NCBI RefSeq assembly: GCF_946886105.1
Contig: NZ_CAMPHV010000033.1
Coordinates: 1-60,929, forward strand
Origin: an uncultured Pseudomonas sp.
Lineage (GTDB): Bacteria > Pseudomonadota > Gammaproteobacteria > Pseudomonadales > Pseudomonadaceae
Reading direction: 5' to 3'
Length of the DNA stretch: 60,929 nt
Each line of letters starts with the position of its first letter. Within the stretch, counting starts at the first letter, position 1. The position numbers and the translations under genes are program-made. Of this stretch, positions 45,125-54,200 are shown piece after piece. The notes below the pieces were generated by a model. That model made no database searches and was not told the origin of the DNA. It saw only the letters and a list, made by a program, of their open reading frames with translations.

Positions 45125-47797
45125 CTAGATCAGGCTTTTGCTGACCACTTCATAGACATCGCTGGACAGCTCGCCGGACGCCAGAATGCGCTCAAGCTCG
45201 GCCTTCATCAGCGCCTGACGGGCGCTGTCGTATTTGCGCCAACGGGTGAGCGGGGCCAGCAGGCGCGAGGCGATTTGCGGGTTCAGCGCATTGAGCACGA
45301 TCACCTGGTCGGCGAGGAAGCGGTAACCGCTGCCATCGGCCTGGTGGAAGCCCAGCAGATTCTGTCCGGCGAACGCGCCGATCAGCGCGCGGACCTTGTT
45401 CGGATTCTTCAAGGTGAAAGCCGGGTGCTGCATCAGTTGCTCGACGCGCTGCAGTGCGCCCGGCAAGGCACTGGCCGCCTGCACGCTGAACCACTGATCC
45501 ATGACCAACGGATTGTCCTTGAAGTAATCGGCGAAGCTCGCCAGCGCCTTGGCCTTCTCCTCCTCGAACGGCGAGTTGACCAGTACCGCGAGGGCTGCGA
45601 GGCGCTCGGTCATGTTGTCGCACACCTCGAACTGCTCCAGGCAGGCAGCCAGTACCTGCGGCTTAGCGCTGAGCATCAGGTAGGACAAGGCGATGTTCTG
45701 CAGACTGCGGCGGGCGAAATGTTCGGCCTCGGCGACGTAAGCGCTGCTGCGGGAAAGCTGCCGATTGGCTTGATAGCGCTGCCAGAGCAGATCGAACAGT
45801 GACTCGGCCAGTTGCTGGCGAGCGAACTCGCGGGCGGCGTGAATCGCCTCGACATCCGCCACTTCGCTGATCTCGGTCAGGTAGCCTTCGCCCGGCAGCG
45901 AAAGCATCTCCGCCACCATCGCCTGATCCAGTTCGGGGTTTTCCAGCACGCTACGCAGCGCGGTCACCAAGCGCGGGTCCAGCACCAACGCCTCGCCACG
46001 CTGATGCTGGGCGATCAGTTCCTGCAGCACCTGCACCGCGAGCTGCTGGCCCGCCTCCCAACGATTGAAGCCGTCGCCATCGTGCTGCATGAGGAACATC
46101 AGTTGATCGCGGCTGTAAGGGAAGCTCAACTTGACCGGTGCGGAGAAGCCACGCAACAGCGACGGCAACGGCTGCTCCTCGACATCGACGAAGGTCAGCA
46201 CCTGTTCGGTTTCGGTAATCGAAAACACCCGCGACTGCCCAGCCGCGACGCTTTCGCCCTGCAGACGCAACGGCAAGGCTTGCCCCCGCGTTCCGAGCAG
46301 GCCCAGGGCCACTGGAATCACGAAAGGCAGTTTTTCGTTCTGCCCCGGGGTGGCCGGGCAACTCTGGATGAACGTCAGGCGATAGGTCTTGTGCGCGGCA
46401 TCGTAGTGTTCGCTGACCGCCAGGCGCGGCGTGCCGGACTGGCTATACCAGCGTTTGAACTGGCTCAGGTCGATGGCGTTGGCATCTTCCATGGCCTTGA
46501 TGAAATCGTCGCAGGTCACCGCCTGCCCATCATGCCGCTGGAAGTACAGATCGCTGCCCTTACGGAAGCCGTCGACACCGACCAGCGTATGGATCATGCG
46601 CACCACTTCCGCGCCCTTCTCGTAAACGGTCAGGGTGTAGAAGTTGGAGATTTCGATAAAAGCGTCCGGACGCACCGGATGGGCCATGGGCCCGGCGTCT
46701 TCGGCGAACTGGTGGGTGCGCAGATAGGCCACGTCTTCGATACGTTTGACCGTGCGCGAGTGCATGTCGGCGCTGAACTCGGAATCGCGGAATACCGTGA
46801 AGCCTTCCTTGAGAGACAGCTGGAACCAGTCGCGGCAGGTCACCCGGTTACCCGACCAGTTGTGGAAATATTCGTGGGCGACCACCGCTTCGACGCGCTG
46901 GTGGGCGGCGTCGGTGGCGGTCTCGGCCTTGGCCAGCACGCAGCTGGAATTGAAGATATTCAGGCCCTTGTTTTCCATGGCGCCCATATTGAAGTCGTTG
47001 ACCGCGACTATCATGAAGATGTCCAGGTCGTACTCGCGGCCATACACCTGCTCGTCCCAACGCATGGACTTCTTCAGGCTGTCCATGGCGTGCTGGCACT
47101 TGTCGATGTTTTCCGGCTCGACATAAATGCGCAGCGCCACCTCGCGCTCGCTCATGGTGGTGAAGCTGTCCTCCACGCACCAGAGGTCGCCGGCGACCAA
47201 GGCGAACAGGTAAGCCGGCTTCATGAACGGGTCTACCCAGGTCGCCCAGTGACGAACCTTCTCTCCAGGGGCGGGCTCCTCGCTGCCGCTGGCGATCGGG
47301 TTGCCATTGGAGAGCAATACCGGATAGCTGTGCTGCTCGGCGCTCAGGGTGGTGGTGAACTTGCTCATCACGTCCGGGCGGTCGAGGTAGTAGGTGATCT
47401 TGCGGAAGCCTTCGGCCTCGCACTGGGTGCAGAACATGCCACTGGATTTGTACAGGCCTTCCAGTGCGGTGTTGCGCTCCGGGTGAATGCGCACGCTGCT
47501 GTCGATCACGAAGCTGGCGCTGTCGGGTTGCAGCGTCAGGTGGCTGTCGCTCAGTTGGTAGTCGCCGGGCACCAGCTCACGATCGTTCAGTGCCAACGCC
47601 AGCAGCTCGAGCTGCTGGCCGTCCAGTCGCAATGGCGGCAGACCCGTGCCGGCCGCCGGGTTGCGGCGCATCACCAGCTGTGCATGCACCAGGGTATGGT
47701 CTTCGAACAACTCGAACGTCAGGTGCGTCTCATCGATCAGATAATCCGGCGCCTGATAGTCCTTGAGATAGATCATTTTCGGTTGTTCGGTGCGCAT
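45125..47797 (-). CDS. pepN: Aminopeptidase N (peptidase M1)
   Basis: The 890-aa cytoplasmic zinc aminopeptidase removes N-terminal residues in peptide turnover. The exopeptidase motif GAMEN is in DFNMGAMENKGLNIF, and the zinc motif HEYFH is in VVAHEYFHNWSGNRV near residue 305, with the third ligand Glu in LKEGFTVFRD. The family's C-terminal helical region is complete to the usual length. Start ATG 47797 (MRTEQPKMIYLKDYQ) is as I recall for P. aeruginosa; ATG at codon 8 is the alternative. It ends at a strong terminator. Confidence 0.96.
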   Translation of the reverse strand: MRTEQPKMIYLKDYQAPDYLIDETHLTFELFEDHTLVHAQLVMRRNPAAGTGLPPLRLDGQQLELLALALNDRELVPGDYQLSDSHLTLQPDSASFVIDSSVRIHPERNTALEGLYKSSGMFCTQCEAEGFRKITYYLDRPDVMSKFTTTLSAEQHSYPVLLSNGNPIASGSEEPAPGEKVRHWATWVDPFMKPAYLFALVAGDLWCVEDSFTTMSEREVALRIYVEPENIDKCQHAMDSLKKSMRWDEQVYGREYDLDIFMIVAVNDFNMGAMENKGLNIFNSSCVLAKAETATDAAHQRVEAVVAHEYFHNWSGNRVTCRDWFQLSLKEGFTVFRDSEFSADMHSRTVKRIEDVAYLRTHQFAEDAGPMAHPVRPDAFIEISNFYTLTVYEKGAEVVRMIHTLVGVDGFRKGSDLYFQRHDGQAVTCDDFIKAMEDANAIDLSQFKRWYSQSGTPRLAVSEHYDAAHKTYRLTFIQSCPATPGQNEKLPFVIPVALGLLGTRGQALPLRLQGESVAAGQSRVFSITETEQVLTFVDVEEQPLPSLLRGFSAPVKLSFPYSRDQLMFLMQHDGDGFNRWEAGQQLAVQVLQELIAQHQRGEALVLDPRLVTALRSVLENPELDQAMVAEMLSLPGEGYLTEISEVADVEAIHAAREFARQQLAESLFDLLWQRYQANRQLSRSSAYVAEAEHFARRSLQNIALSYLMLSAKPQVLAACLEQFEVCDNMTERLAALAVLVNSPFEEEKAKALASFADYFKDNPLVMDQWFSVQAASALPGALQRVEQLMQHPAFTLKNPNKVRALIGAFAGQNLLGFHQADGSGYRFLADQVIVLNALNPQIASRLLAPLTRWRKYDSARQALMKAELERILASGELSSDVYEVVSKSLI

Positions 47798-47933
47798 GGG
47801 TGGCCTCTTCGAGGCAGCTTCAAGCGCCAGGCTTCAAGCTGCAAGTAATTGGGCGTCGGCTACTCGCACCGACGCCGGTAGATCATCGACGTTCAAACTA
47901 TCGGCTTCAAGCTCGCAACCTATGGCTTACCGC

Positions 47934-48767
47934 TTATGCCATAGAGCTTGCCGCCACCTGATAGGAAGTGTACTTGCGAATATTGATCACGCCTGTGTCG
48001 AACATCAGGTACTGGCCCTTGATGCCGAGCAAGGTGCCTTCGGCAATCGGATTCTTGTCCAGGTTGAAGCTGTTGATTTTGGCCGGATAGGCCTCGATCG
48101 GATAGGCGATATCGACCACGCTCTGATCGGGCAATGGCTGCACCGCCTGGATCCCGAAACGCTGCTGCAGGTCGGTCAGACCGGTGTCGCAGGCGGCCAT
48201 GATCTGCTCGCGGATGGCCAGCAAATCCACCGGTTGCGCATGGCCCTTGAGCAAGGCGCGCCAATTGGTTTTGTCGGCGACCTGGCTGCGCAGCAGGTCT
48301 TCGACGAAGCCCGATTGCTGGCGGGTGGCCACGCGAAAAATCGGCAGAGCCTGGGTTGCGCCCTGATCGATCCAACGCGTGGGAATCTGGCTGGCGCGGG
48401 TGATGCCGACTTTAACCCCCGAGGAGTTGGCCAGGTAGACTATATGGTCGGTCATGCAGAACTGCTCGCCCCAGCTGGGTTCCCGACAGGTGCCGGCGTC
48501 GTAGTGACAGCGTTCGGGGCTCATGATGCAGACATCGCACTGGGCCAGTTTCTGCATGCAGGGGTAGCAATAACCCTGGCTGAAGCTGCTCTTGGTCTTG
48601 CGCCCGCAGTGGCTGCAATGAATCGCGCCGAGGTATTCCAGGCGCAAGGTCTTGCCGATCAGCGGGTTGACCGCGACCTGCTCCTCGCCCAGGCGAAAAC
48701 TGTATTGCACCGGCGCATCCAACTGCACCGCCATCTTGCTCAGGGCACCGCGGGCCAGCTCGATCAT
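47934..48767 (-). CDS. DUF2797 family protein with Cys-rich metal-binding core
   Basis: The 277-aa cytoplasmic protein matches DUF2797. A Cys-rich segment probably binds zinc: CSHCGRKTK, CYPCMQKL, CDVC, ERCHYDAGTC. It is followed by TDHIVYLANSSGVKVGITR, similar to a GIY-YIG-like strand pattern (YLANS...VKVGITR). ATG 48767 shares one base with the yeaC stop (TGATG), indicating coupling; the frame remains open to 49610 as a shadow. It is last in the nadK operon. Function unknown. Confidence 0.82.
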   Translation of the reverse strand: MIELARGALSKMAVQLDAPVQYSFRLGEEQVAVNPLIGKTLRLEYLGAIHCSHCGRKTKSSFSQGYCYPCMQKLAQCDVCIMSPERCHYDAGTCREPSWGEQFCMTDHIVYLANSSGVKVGITRASQIPTRWIDQGATQALPIFRVATRQQSGFVEDLLRSQVADKTNWRALLKGHAQPVDLLAIREQIMAACDTGLTDLQQRFGIQAVQPLPDQSVVDIAYPIEAYPAKINSFNLDKNPIAEGTLLGIKGQYLMFDTGVINIRKYTSYQVAASSMA

Positions 48768-49030
48768 CAGTGCAGGGTATCCGTGGACTTGAACAATACA
48801 TTGGCCACCGGCTCGGATTTGGAGCCGCACTCCTGCGGACCCATATAACCGATGCGCTCTTCCTCCGGCAGGTTTTTCGCCTCCCAGGCGATCAGCGCCT
48901 GCAGCGTCAGCTCCTTCTGCTCCTGGGTCAGCTTGCGGCCATCGGGCCATTTGCCGATTTCCACCGCCAGTTTGAGGCTCTGGTAAATGGCCGGGGTGAT
49001 GTTTTCGATAGCATCGGCAAAGGACGACAT
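48767..49030 (-). CDS. yeaC: YeaC family (DUF1315) protein
   Basis: The 87-aa protein has the DUF1315 landmarks ITPAIYQSLKLAVEIGKWPDG, then LTQEQKELTLQALIAWE and EERIGYM. Its stop overlaps the DUF2797 start. It is 54 nt downstream of the rhomboid gene and probably in the same transcript. Function unknown. Confidence 0.85.
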   Translation of the reverse strand: MSSFADAIENITPAIYQSLKLAVEIGKWPDGRKLTQEQKELTLQALIAWEAKNLPEEERIGYMGPQECGSKSEPVANVLFKSTDTLH

Positions 49031-49084
49031 AGTGGCTCCGATTGAATAGCGGCAAATGAATAGCAGCGAAGGCGATGCGCCAGT

Positions 49085-49951
49085 TTACCGATGCCGGCGC
49101 GCGAGTGCACCGCCCACCAGCCCGGTCAGACAACCGACGAGCAAGCCGCCGACATGCGCGGCGTTGGCGATCGCGGCGAATTGCAGCAGCTCGAAGATCC
49201 CGGTCATACAGATCAGCAGCCACGCCAGCATCATCACCAATACGCCCGGCGGCAGGCGGTATACGGGATTGGGAGCCAGGCGCTGATAAAGCCAGCAATG
49301 CCCGAGCAGGCCATAGAGCACGCCGGATAACCCGCCGAACAGCGACGGCCCGGCATACAGATATTGGGCGACGTTCGCCGCCAGCCCGAATAGCAGCGTC
49401 AGGCTCAATAACGTCAACCGCCCCTGGAGGGTTTCGATACGCCGTCCCAGTTCCCAATACCAGAGACTGTTCATCGCCAGGTGCAACCAGCCGAAGTGCA
49501 GCAGCATCGGGCTCAGCAGGCGCCACCATTGGCCGCTGGCCAAGGTATGGCTGAAGTCGGCGAAATACGCGTGTCTGCCTTGGATCTGAAAATCGACGAA
49601 GCTCAGCCATCTGATCGCGACGAAATTGTCGCCGACCAGCGTCAGCGCCGCGACCAGAAAGGTCAGGCCCAGGATCGCAGTGGTCATCGCGTGCTTGCGT
49701 AGTTGCAGGGCCAGGCTCGGAGTAGGCGTTGCAGGTTCGCCAAGCGGTTGCCCGGCGAATGCCTCGTCGCCCCGGGGAAAACGCTCATACAGCTCGCGCA
49801 CCTGCTCGGCTATGGCCTCGCCCGGCACCCACAGGACCTGCTCGCCGGACTCCTCCGAGACCCGATGCGGCACCTGAACCCGCTGCAGTAGCGCGATGAA
49901 GCCGCGCAGATCGACCTGCGCGGGCAAACGCAGCGCCGCCACCGGACTCAT
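49085..49951 (-). CDS. Rhomboid-family intramembrane serine protease
   Basis: This 288-aa inner-membrane protease is GlpG-like. The N-terminal cytoplasmic domain (about 1-80) is followed by six helices. The catalytic dyad is visible: Ser209 in GGLSGVLYG and His266 in ANAAHVGGLLVG. The HFGWLHLAMNSLW segment supplies the usual oxyanion His/Asn. ATG 49951 overlaps the phosphatase stop by 4 nt; the upstream extension lies inside that gene. It is part of the nadK operon. Confidence 0.92.
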   Translation of the reverse strand: MSPVAALRLPAQVDLRGFIALLQRVQVPHRVSEESGEQVLWVPGEAIAEQVRELYERFPRGDEAFAGQPLGEPATPTPSLALQLRKHAMTTAILGLTFLVAALTLVGDNFVAIRWLSFVDFQIQGRHAYFADFSHTLASGQWWRLLSPMLLHFGWLHLAMNSLWYWELGRRIETLQGRLTLLSLTLLFGLAANVAQYLYAGPSLFGGLSGVLYGLLGHCWLYQRLAPNPVYRLPPGVLVMMLAWLLICMTGIFELLQFAAIANAAHVGGLLVGCLTGLVGGALARRHR

Positions 49952-50922
49952 CTCGGCGCCTCCAGCCGATCGACATCGACCCAGACGAATTTTTTCGGGT
50001 CCAGCCGGGTTTCCTGGTCCAGCCGGTAGGCCACCAATTTGCCGTTGAGCACCGCGCTGTAGTCCAGGCACGCCAGGTTGGGACGGATCGGCGCCGGCTT
50101 GCCGCTACGCCAGTAATGGCCGACGAACAACAACGGTTGGGCGGCGCCGTAACTGAGCAGCTGGCTTTTTTGCAATTCGCTCAGCGGCGTTTGCGCGGCG
50201 AGCTCCGGCAAGGCATCGGGCTGGAAGACGATATCGCCGTAGGTTTGCGGGTCTTCCTCCCAGAATTTGGTGCGGAAATGCGCACGGGTGAAGCCATCGT
50301 CGCTGGTCAGGGTCATGCCGTGCGGTAAACGCATGTCGGTGCCGCGCAACAGACGGTCGAGCACGGTATTGGCGAAACTGCCGGGCACCGCCGAAGCCTG
50401 CAGGAAATGCTGGTCGATGCAGCCATCGGGAAATTGCGCGCGCAGCGACTCAACCAGCTCGGCATCCCAGCAAGCATGCACCACGCGGAAATAGCCAGCG
50501 TCGATAAACAGCGGCAGCTCGTAGAACCAGTCGAGAAAGCTGCGCCACTCCTCTGGGTAGTCGGCGAACTGCTCGAGGGTTTCCTTGTTCAGGCGGGCAT
50601 GCCTGACGCTGTGTTCGCGCACGAACTGACGCCCGCTGCCGGGCGGCGCCGGGGTGCTCCAGCCAAGTGCATTGAACTCATGGTTGCCCATGATGCACAG
50701 GGCCTGATCAGCGTCGACCATAGCCCGCACCAGATGCAGGGCATCGCGGATGCGCGGGCCGCGATCGACCAGATCGCCGAGAAAAATCGCCATGCGCTGC
50801 GGATGGCGCCAAACGCCGCCTTGGATGTGGTAGCCAAGCGTCGTCAGCAACCGTTCCAGAGCGCCGGTACAGCCGTGGACATCGCCGATCAGGTCGTAGC
50901 CGCGTGCCGGGTCCAGGTGCAT
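49948..50922 (-). CDS. Metallophosphoesterase (PPP-type Ser/Thr phosphatase fold)
   Basis: The 324-aa protein has the three PPP metal motifs: GDVHG (13-17), GDLVDRG (49-55) and GNHE (79-82), with later metal-binding His in VVHACWD and LFVGHYWRSG. It is probably a cytoplasmic protein or nucleotide phosphatase of the PrpA/ApaH-like type. It starts immediately after the nadK stop, with no gap, and overlaps the rhomboid gene by 4 nt. Confidence 0.9.
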   Translation of the reverse strand: MHLDPARGYDLIGDVHGCTGALERLLTTLGYHIQGGVWRHPQRMAIFLGDLVDRGPRIRDALHLVRAMVDADQALCIMGNHEFNALGWSTPAPPGSGRQFVREHSVRHARLNKETLEQFADYPEEWRSFLDWFYELPLFIDAGYFRVVHACWDAELVESLRAQFPDGCIDQHFLQASAVPGSFANTVLDRLLRGTDMRLPHGMTLTSDDGFTRAHFRTKFWEEDPQTYGDIVFQPDALPELAAQTPLSELQKSQLLSYGAAQPLLFVGHYWRSGKPAPIRPNLACLDYSAVLNGKLVAYRLDQETRLDPKKFVWVDVDRLEAPR

Positions 50923-51813
50923 TCAGTCCCCTCCGCCACCGAGCCGGCTGCCCCATCCCAGTTTGGTGCGACAGACCTCGTAGTAGTTGTGGTCCAAGGG
51001 GTGGATCAGACACAGCTTCTGCGGCTTCTTGCTGACAGTGATGGTATCGCCGGGCGCGCAGGTGAAGTGGTTCTGACCGTCGCAGGAAACCTGCGGATAG
51101 ATTTGCATATCCTGGGACACCACTATCTTCAGCTCGCTATTGCCATCCACCACTATCGGTCGGCTGGACAAGGTGTGCGGGTACATCGGCACTATCACCA
51201 TGGCATCGAGTTTGGGGTGCATGATCGGCCCACCGGCCGACAGCGCGTAGGCGGTCGAACCGGTTGGGGTGGCGACGATCAGGCCGTCGGCCTTCTGGCT
51301 GCAGACGAATTGACCGTCGATATAGAGTTCGAACTCGATCATCCGCGTCGACTTGCCGGGGTGCAGCACCACGTCGTTGAGTGCATCGCCTTGACCGATG
51401 GCCTCGCCATGACGGCGCACTTCGGCCTCGAGCAAAAAGCGGTTCTCGGTCAGGTAATTGCCTTCGAGCACCTCGGCGACTTTGAGTTCCAGCTCATCGG
51501 GGCGAATGTCGGTGAGAAAGCCCAGGCTACCGCGGTTGACCCCCAACACCGGCACCTTGTGGCGCGCCAGGGCGCGGGCGGCTCCGAGCATGCTGCCGTC
51601 GCCGCCGACGACGATCACCAGGTCGCACACCTCGCCGAGAATTTTCCGCGAAGACGTTTGCAGACCATGGCCCGGCAGCACTTCGGCGATGGTTTCTTCG
51701 AGAATCACGTGCAGGTGACGGTTGATCAGGAATTTCTTCAAGCGGCGAATGGTATCGAGCACCTGAGTGCTGCCCAATCGGCCAATGATTCCGATATTAC
51801 GAAACTGCTCCAT
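50923..51813 (-). CDS. nadK: NAD kinase
   Basis: The 296-aa cytoplasmic enzyme phosphorylates NAD to NADP. Motifs: GGDGS (70-74), NRGSLGFLTD, the TGSTAYALSAGGPIMHP segment and CPQ-like C-terminal strands. Length is typical. It is the first gene of a compact operon running nadK, phosphatase, rhomboid, yeaC and DUF2797. The divergent DUF1853 gene begins 125 nt away. Confidence 0.96.
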   Translation of the reverse strand: MEQFRNIGIIGRLGSTQVLDTIRRLKKFLINRHLHVILEETIAEVLPGHGLQTSSRKILGEVCDLVIVVGGDGSMLGAARALARHKVPVLGVNRGSLGFLTDIRPDELELKVAEVLEGNYLTENRFLLEAEVRRHGEAIGQGDALNDVVLHPGKSTRMIEFELYIDGQFVCSQKADGLIVATPTGSTAYALSAGGPIMHPKLDAMVIVPMYPHTLSSRPIVVDGNSELKIVVSQDMQIYPQVSCDGQNHFTCAPGDTITVSKKPQKLCLIHPLDHNYYEVCRTKLGWGSRLGGGGD

Positions 51814-51938
51814 GGTGCTCCCGCAAACTCTGGGTCGGTAGGCCTGGATTATGGGCGAAAGCCTGCGGCAGCGGCAAACTTGACGCTTTCGCCGGTTTTA
51901 GCAGCGCCTGCTAAAAGGTTTGGCGCTATGCTCGCAAC

Positions 51939-52889
51939 ATGATGCCCATCAGCTCGCTCGCCGATCTGCCCGACCAACTGCACCATGCCGCAGTGCGCGA
52001 CCTGGCCTGGGTGCTCGTCTCGCCGCCGCTGCTCAGCAGCACCCCACAGCCGCAGCGCCACCCACTCAGTGCCAGCGCCTGGATGCGTACCCCGCAACTG
52101 CTGGCGGACTGGCTGCTGGCGCTCGATCGCGATGCCAGCGGCTTGGAACACTGGCTCGCGCAAAGCCCGGTACGTCGTCTCGGCCTGTATTACGAACGCC
52201 TCTGGCAATACGCCTTACATGCCGCGCCCGGGGTCGAGGTGCTGGCCGCCAACCTGCCGATTCGCGAGGGCGGGCATACGCTCGGCGAACTCGATCTGCT
52301 GCTGCGCGACGAGCAAGGCGTGCATCACCTGGAATTGGCGGTGAAACTCTACCTCGGCCCGGAAAACGCCAACGGCGAATCGCCAGCGCACTGGCTCGGC
52401 CCCGGCAGTCACGATCGCCTGGATATCAAGCTCGATCACCTCAGTCACCATCAACTGCCCCTTTCTGCACACGCGCAAGCACGTACGACGCTGGCGCAGC
52501 GGGATATTCAGGACGCCCAGGCGGCACTTTGGCTCGGCGGTTACCTGTTCTACCCCTGGGGCAACCATTGCGTCGCGCCCCAAGGCGCCAACCCCGACCA
52601 CCTGCGCGGACGCTGGTTACACCGACGCGACTGGGTCAGCTTCGCCGCACAAAGCGCGGCTGGCCGTTGGCAACCGCTACCGCGTCAGGCGTGGCTGCCG
52701 CGAGCGCACATCGCATCATCCACCGTATGGCCGAGCGAACACTTCGAGCACTGGCTGAGCACCCTGCCCCCCCAGGCCAACGCCCAGTTGCTGGTTAGGT
52801 TGGAGGAGGACTCGGCGGGGGATTGGCGGGAGGCGGAGCGGGTATTTCTGGTCAGCGACCAATGGCCGGAGCAAGGAGCCGGCGCGTAG
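51939..52889 (+). CDS. DUF1853 family protein
   Basis: The 316-aa protein matches DUF1853. It has a nuclease-like pattern of acidic and Lys residues in TLGELDLLLRDEQG...HHLELAVKLYLG, consistent with the restriction-endonuclease-like E-x-K layout (GELDLLL then LELAVK). ATGATG at 51939 or 51942 may start translation. It is divergent from nadK and monocistronic. Its function is not known; the nuclease-fold suggestion is mine. Confidence 0.82.
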   Translation: MMPISSLADLPDQLHHAAVRDLAWVLVSPPLLSSTPQPQRHPLSASAWMRTPQLLADWLLALDRDASGLEHWLAQSPVRRLGLYYERLWQYALHAAPGVEVLAANLPIREGGHTLGELDLLLRDEQGVHHLELAVKLYLGPENANGESPAHWLGPGSHDRLDIKLDHLSHHQLPLSAHAQARTTLAQRDIQDAQAALWLGGYLFYPWGNHCVAPQGANPDHLRGRWLHRRDWVSFAAQSAAGRWQPLPRQAWLPRAHIASSTVWPSEHFEHWLSTLPPQANAQLLVRLEEDSAGDWREAERVFLVSDQWPEQGAGA

Positions 52890-52938
52890 CAGTCGCTGCC
52901 GAGATTGCCTCCGCCCTAGCTCGGGACGCGCAGTAGCA

Positions 52939-53004
52939 GTAGCCCGCCCGGATGCAATCCACGAGAACCATCACATGACTCGCCCCGGATTGCATCCGGG
53001 CTAC
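52939..53004. repeat. Paired REP-like elements downstream of DUF1853 gene
   Basis: Opposed copies of the GTAGCCCG...CCGGATGCAATCC core (52939-52970) and CCCCGGATTGCATCCGGGCTAC (from about 52984 to 53004) can form a hairpin between two convergent genes. Confidence 0.75.
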
Positions 53005-53041
53005 AAGAGCGACGCCGGCGTCACCATACAATGACCCGCTA

Positions 53042-54151
53042 TCAGCGGCTGCGCTCGATACGCCCACCGGAGCGCACCAGATAGCCAGCGCCGCTTTCAC
53101 AGAGCAGCCCGTCGCGCTGCACCGCCGGCAACGCATCGAGGCCGTTACGCAGGGAGTAGGCGTCGAAACCCAATTGCGACAGCAGGAATACCGCACTGGC
53201 ACTGCGCTTACCGCTGTCGCAATAGCACAGGTAAGTACGCTCCTTATCCAGCAGCCGCGCCTTCAGGCGCAGCAACTGCAACGGCATATTCAGGGATTGC
53301 AGGGCATGGGCGCGCTCGTATTCCTCCTGCAAGCGAACATCCAGCCACTGCGCGCCGGCGTTGAGCAAGCGCGCGGCTTCGCCGAGGGAGACCTCATTGA
53401 CCACCGGCGCCTTGAGCAGGGAAAAGAAATCCTGACGATCCAGGCGCAACACCGCGCCATCGTCGAGCAAGGTGACGGTGGCATTGCGCGGGCGGTCGGC
53501 GAGCAGGGCTTCTTCTCCGAAGCAGGCGCCTACTTCCAACTCGGCCAGCACCTGATGATCGCTACCCGCGCCGCGGAACACTTCGGCGCGACCGCTCTTG
53601 AGGAAATAGCAGCAGTCGCCGACATCCCCCTCATGCAGCACCGTACTGCCGGCTGGTAACTCGATGCGCTGCAGGCGCGCGAGCATGGCACGCACATTGG
53701 AAGGCGGCACTTTGGCGAATAGCGGGTTTTCCAACAAACGCTCCAGCCACTCCACTTCCTCGTGGTTTTGGCCGAGTTCCAGCAACAGATCCTGATAGGC
53801 CAAACGCCAGGTCAGCAAGCGGTTCAGGGTCGCCGTGTCGATCGCCAGGACGCTGGCATCGCTCAGTGCACGGGCTTCATGCAGACGCGGCAAGCTCGGC
53901 GACAACGGATGGCAGCTGGCTTCGCTGCCGGCGCGCACGCGCTGCTGCTGTCCATCGGCCCCTTGCAGCAGCAGTTCGCCGGCCAACAGGTAATACGTCA
54001 GGCGCGCCTGATCGCCCTGGCGGAACAACAGCTGCCCGGCCAACAGGGGATGCGGCCTCAACTGGCTGCGCAATTCGCGCCACTGCTGCTCCGACAATAC
54101 GTTCAGCGGAGTCAGGCTACGCAACTGCTCGGGGTTCAAGGGTTCGTTCAT
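53042..54151 (-). CDS. Double cyclic-nucleotide-binding domain and rhodanese fusion
   Basis: The 369-aa soluble protein has two cNMP-binding-like domains (about 18-120 and 138-245) and a C-terminal rhodanese domain (about 258-360). The second cNMP domain is well conserved (LPAGSTVLHEGDVGDCCYFLKSGRAEVFR, then GACFGEEALLADRPRNATV); the first is degenerate. The rhodanese active Cys is Cys311 in CYCDSGKRSA, so sulfur transfer or a phosphatase-like reaction is possible. It lies 49 nt upstream of the convergent REP pair. The ligand (cAMP, cGMP or none) is unknown. Confidence 0.88.
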   Translation of the reverse strand: MNEPLNPEQLRSLTPLNVLSEQQWRELRSQLRPHPLLAGQLLFRQGDQARLTYYLLAGELLLQGADGQQQRVRAGSEASCHPLSPSLPRLHEARALSDASVLAIDTATLNRLLTWRLAYQDLLLELGQNHEEVEWLERLLENPLFAKVPPSNVRAMLARLQRIELPAGSTVLHEGDVGDCCYFLKSGRAEVFRGAGSDHQVLAELEVGACFGEEALLADRPRNATVTLLDDGAVLRLDRQDFFSLLKAPVVNEVSLGEAARLLNAGAQWLDVRLQEEYERAHALQSLNMPLQLLRLKARLLDKERTYLCYCDSGKRSASAVFLLSQLGFDAYSLRNGLDALPAVQRDGLLCESGAGYLVRSGGRIERSR

Positions 54152-54200
54152 TAAATATCCAGGCTCCGCTGGTCATGATTCAGTGTAGCCGGCCCTTGGC

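Noticed and set aside
45812..47848. 678-codon plus-strand frame opposite pepN
   Set aside because: Antisense shadow of pepN, whose own motifs (GAMEN, HEYFH) are unambiguous.
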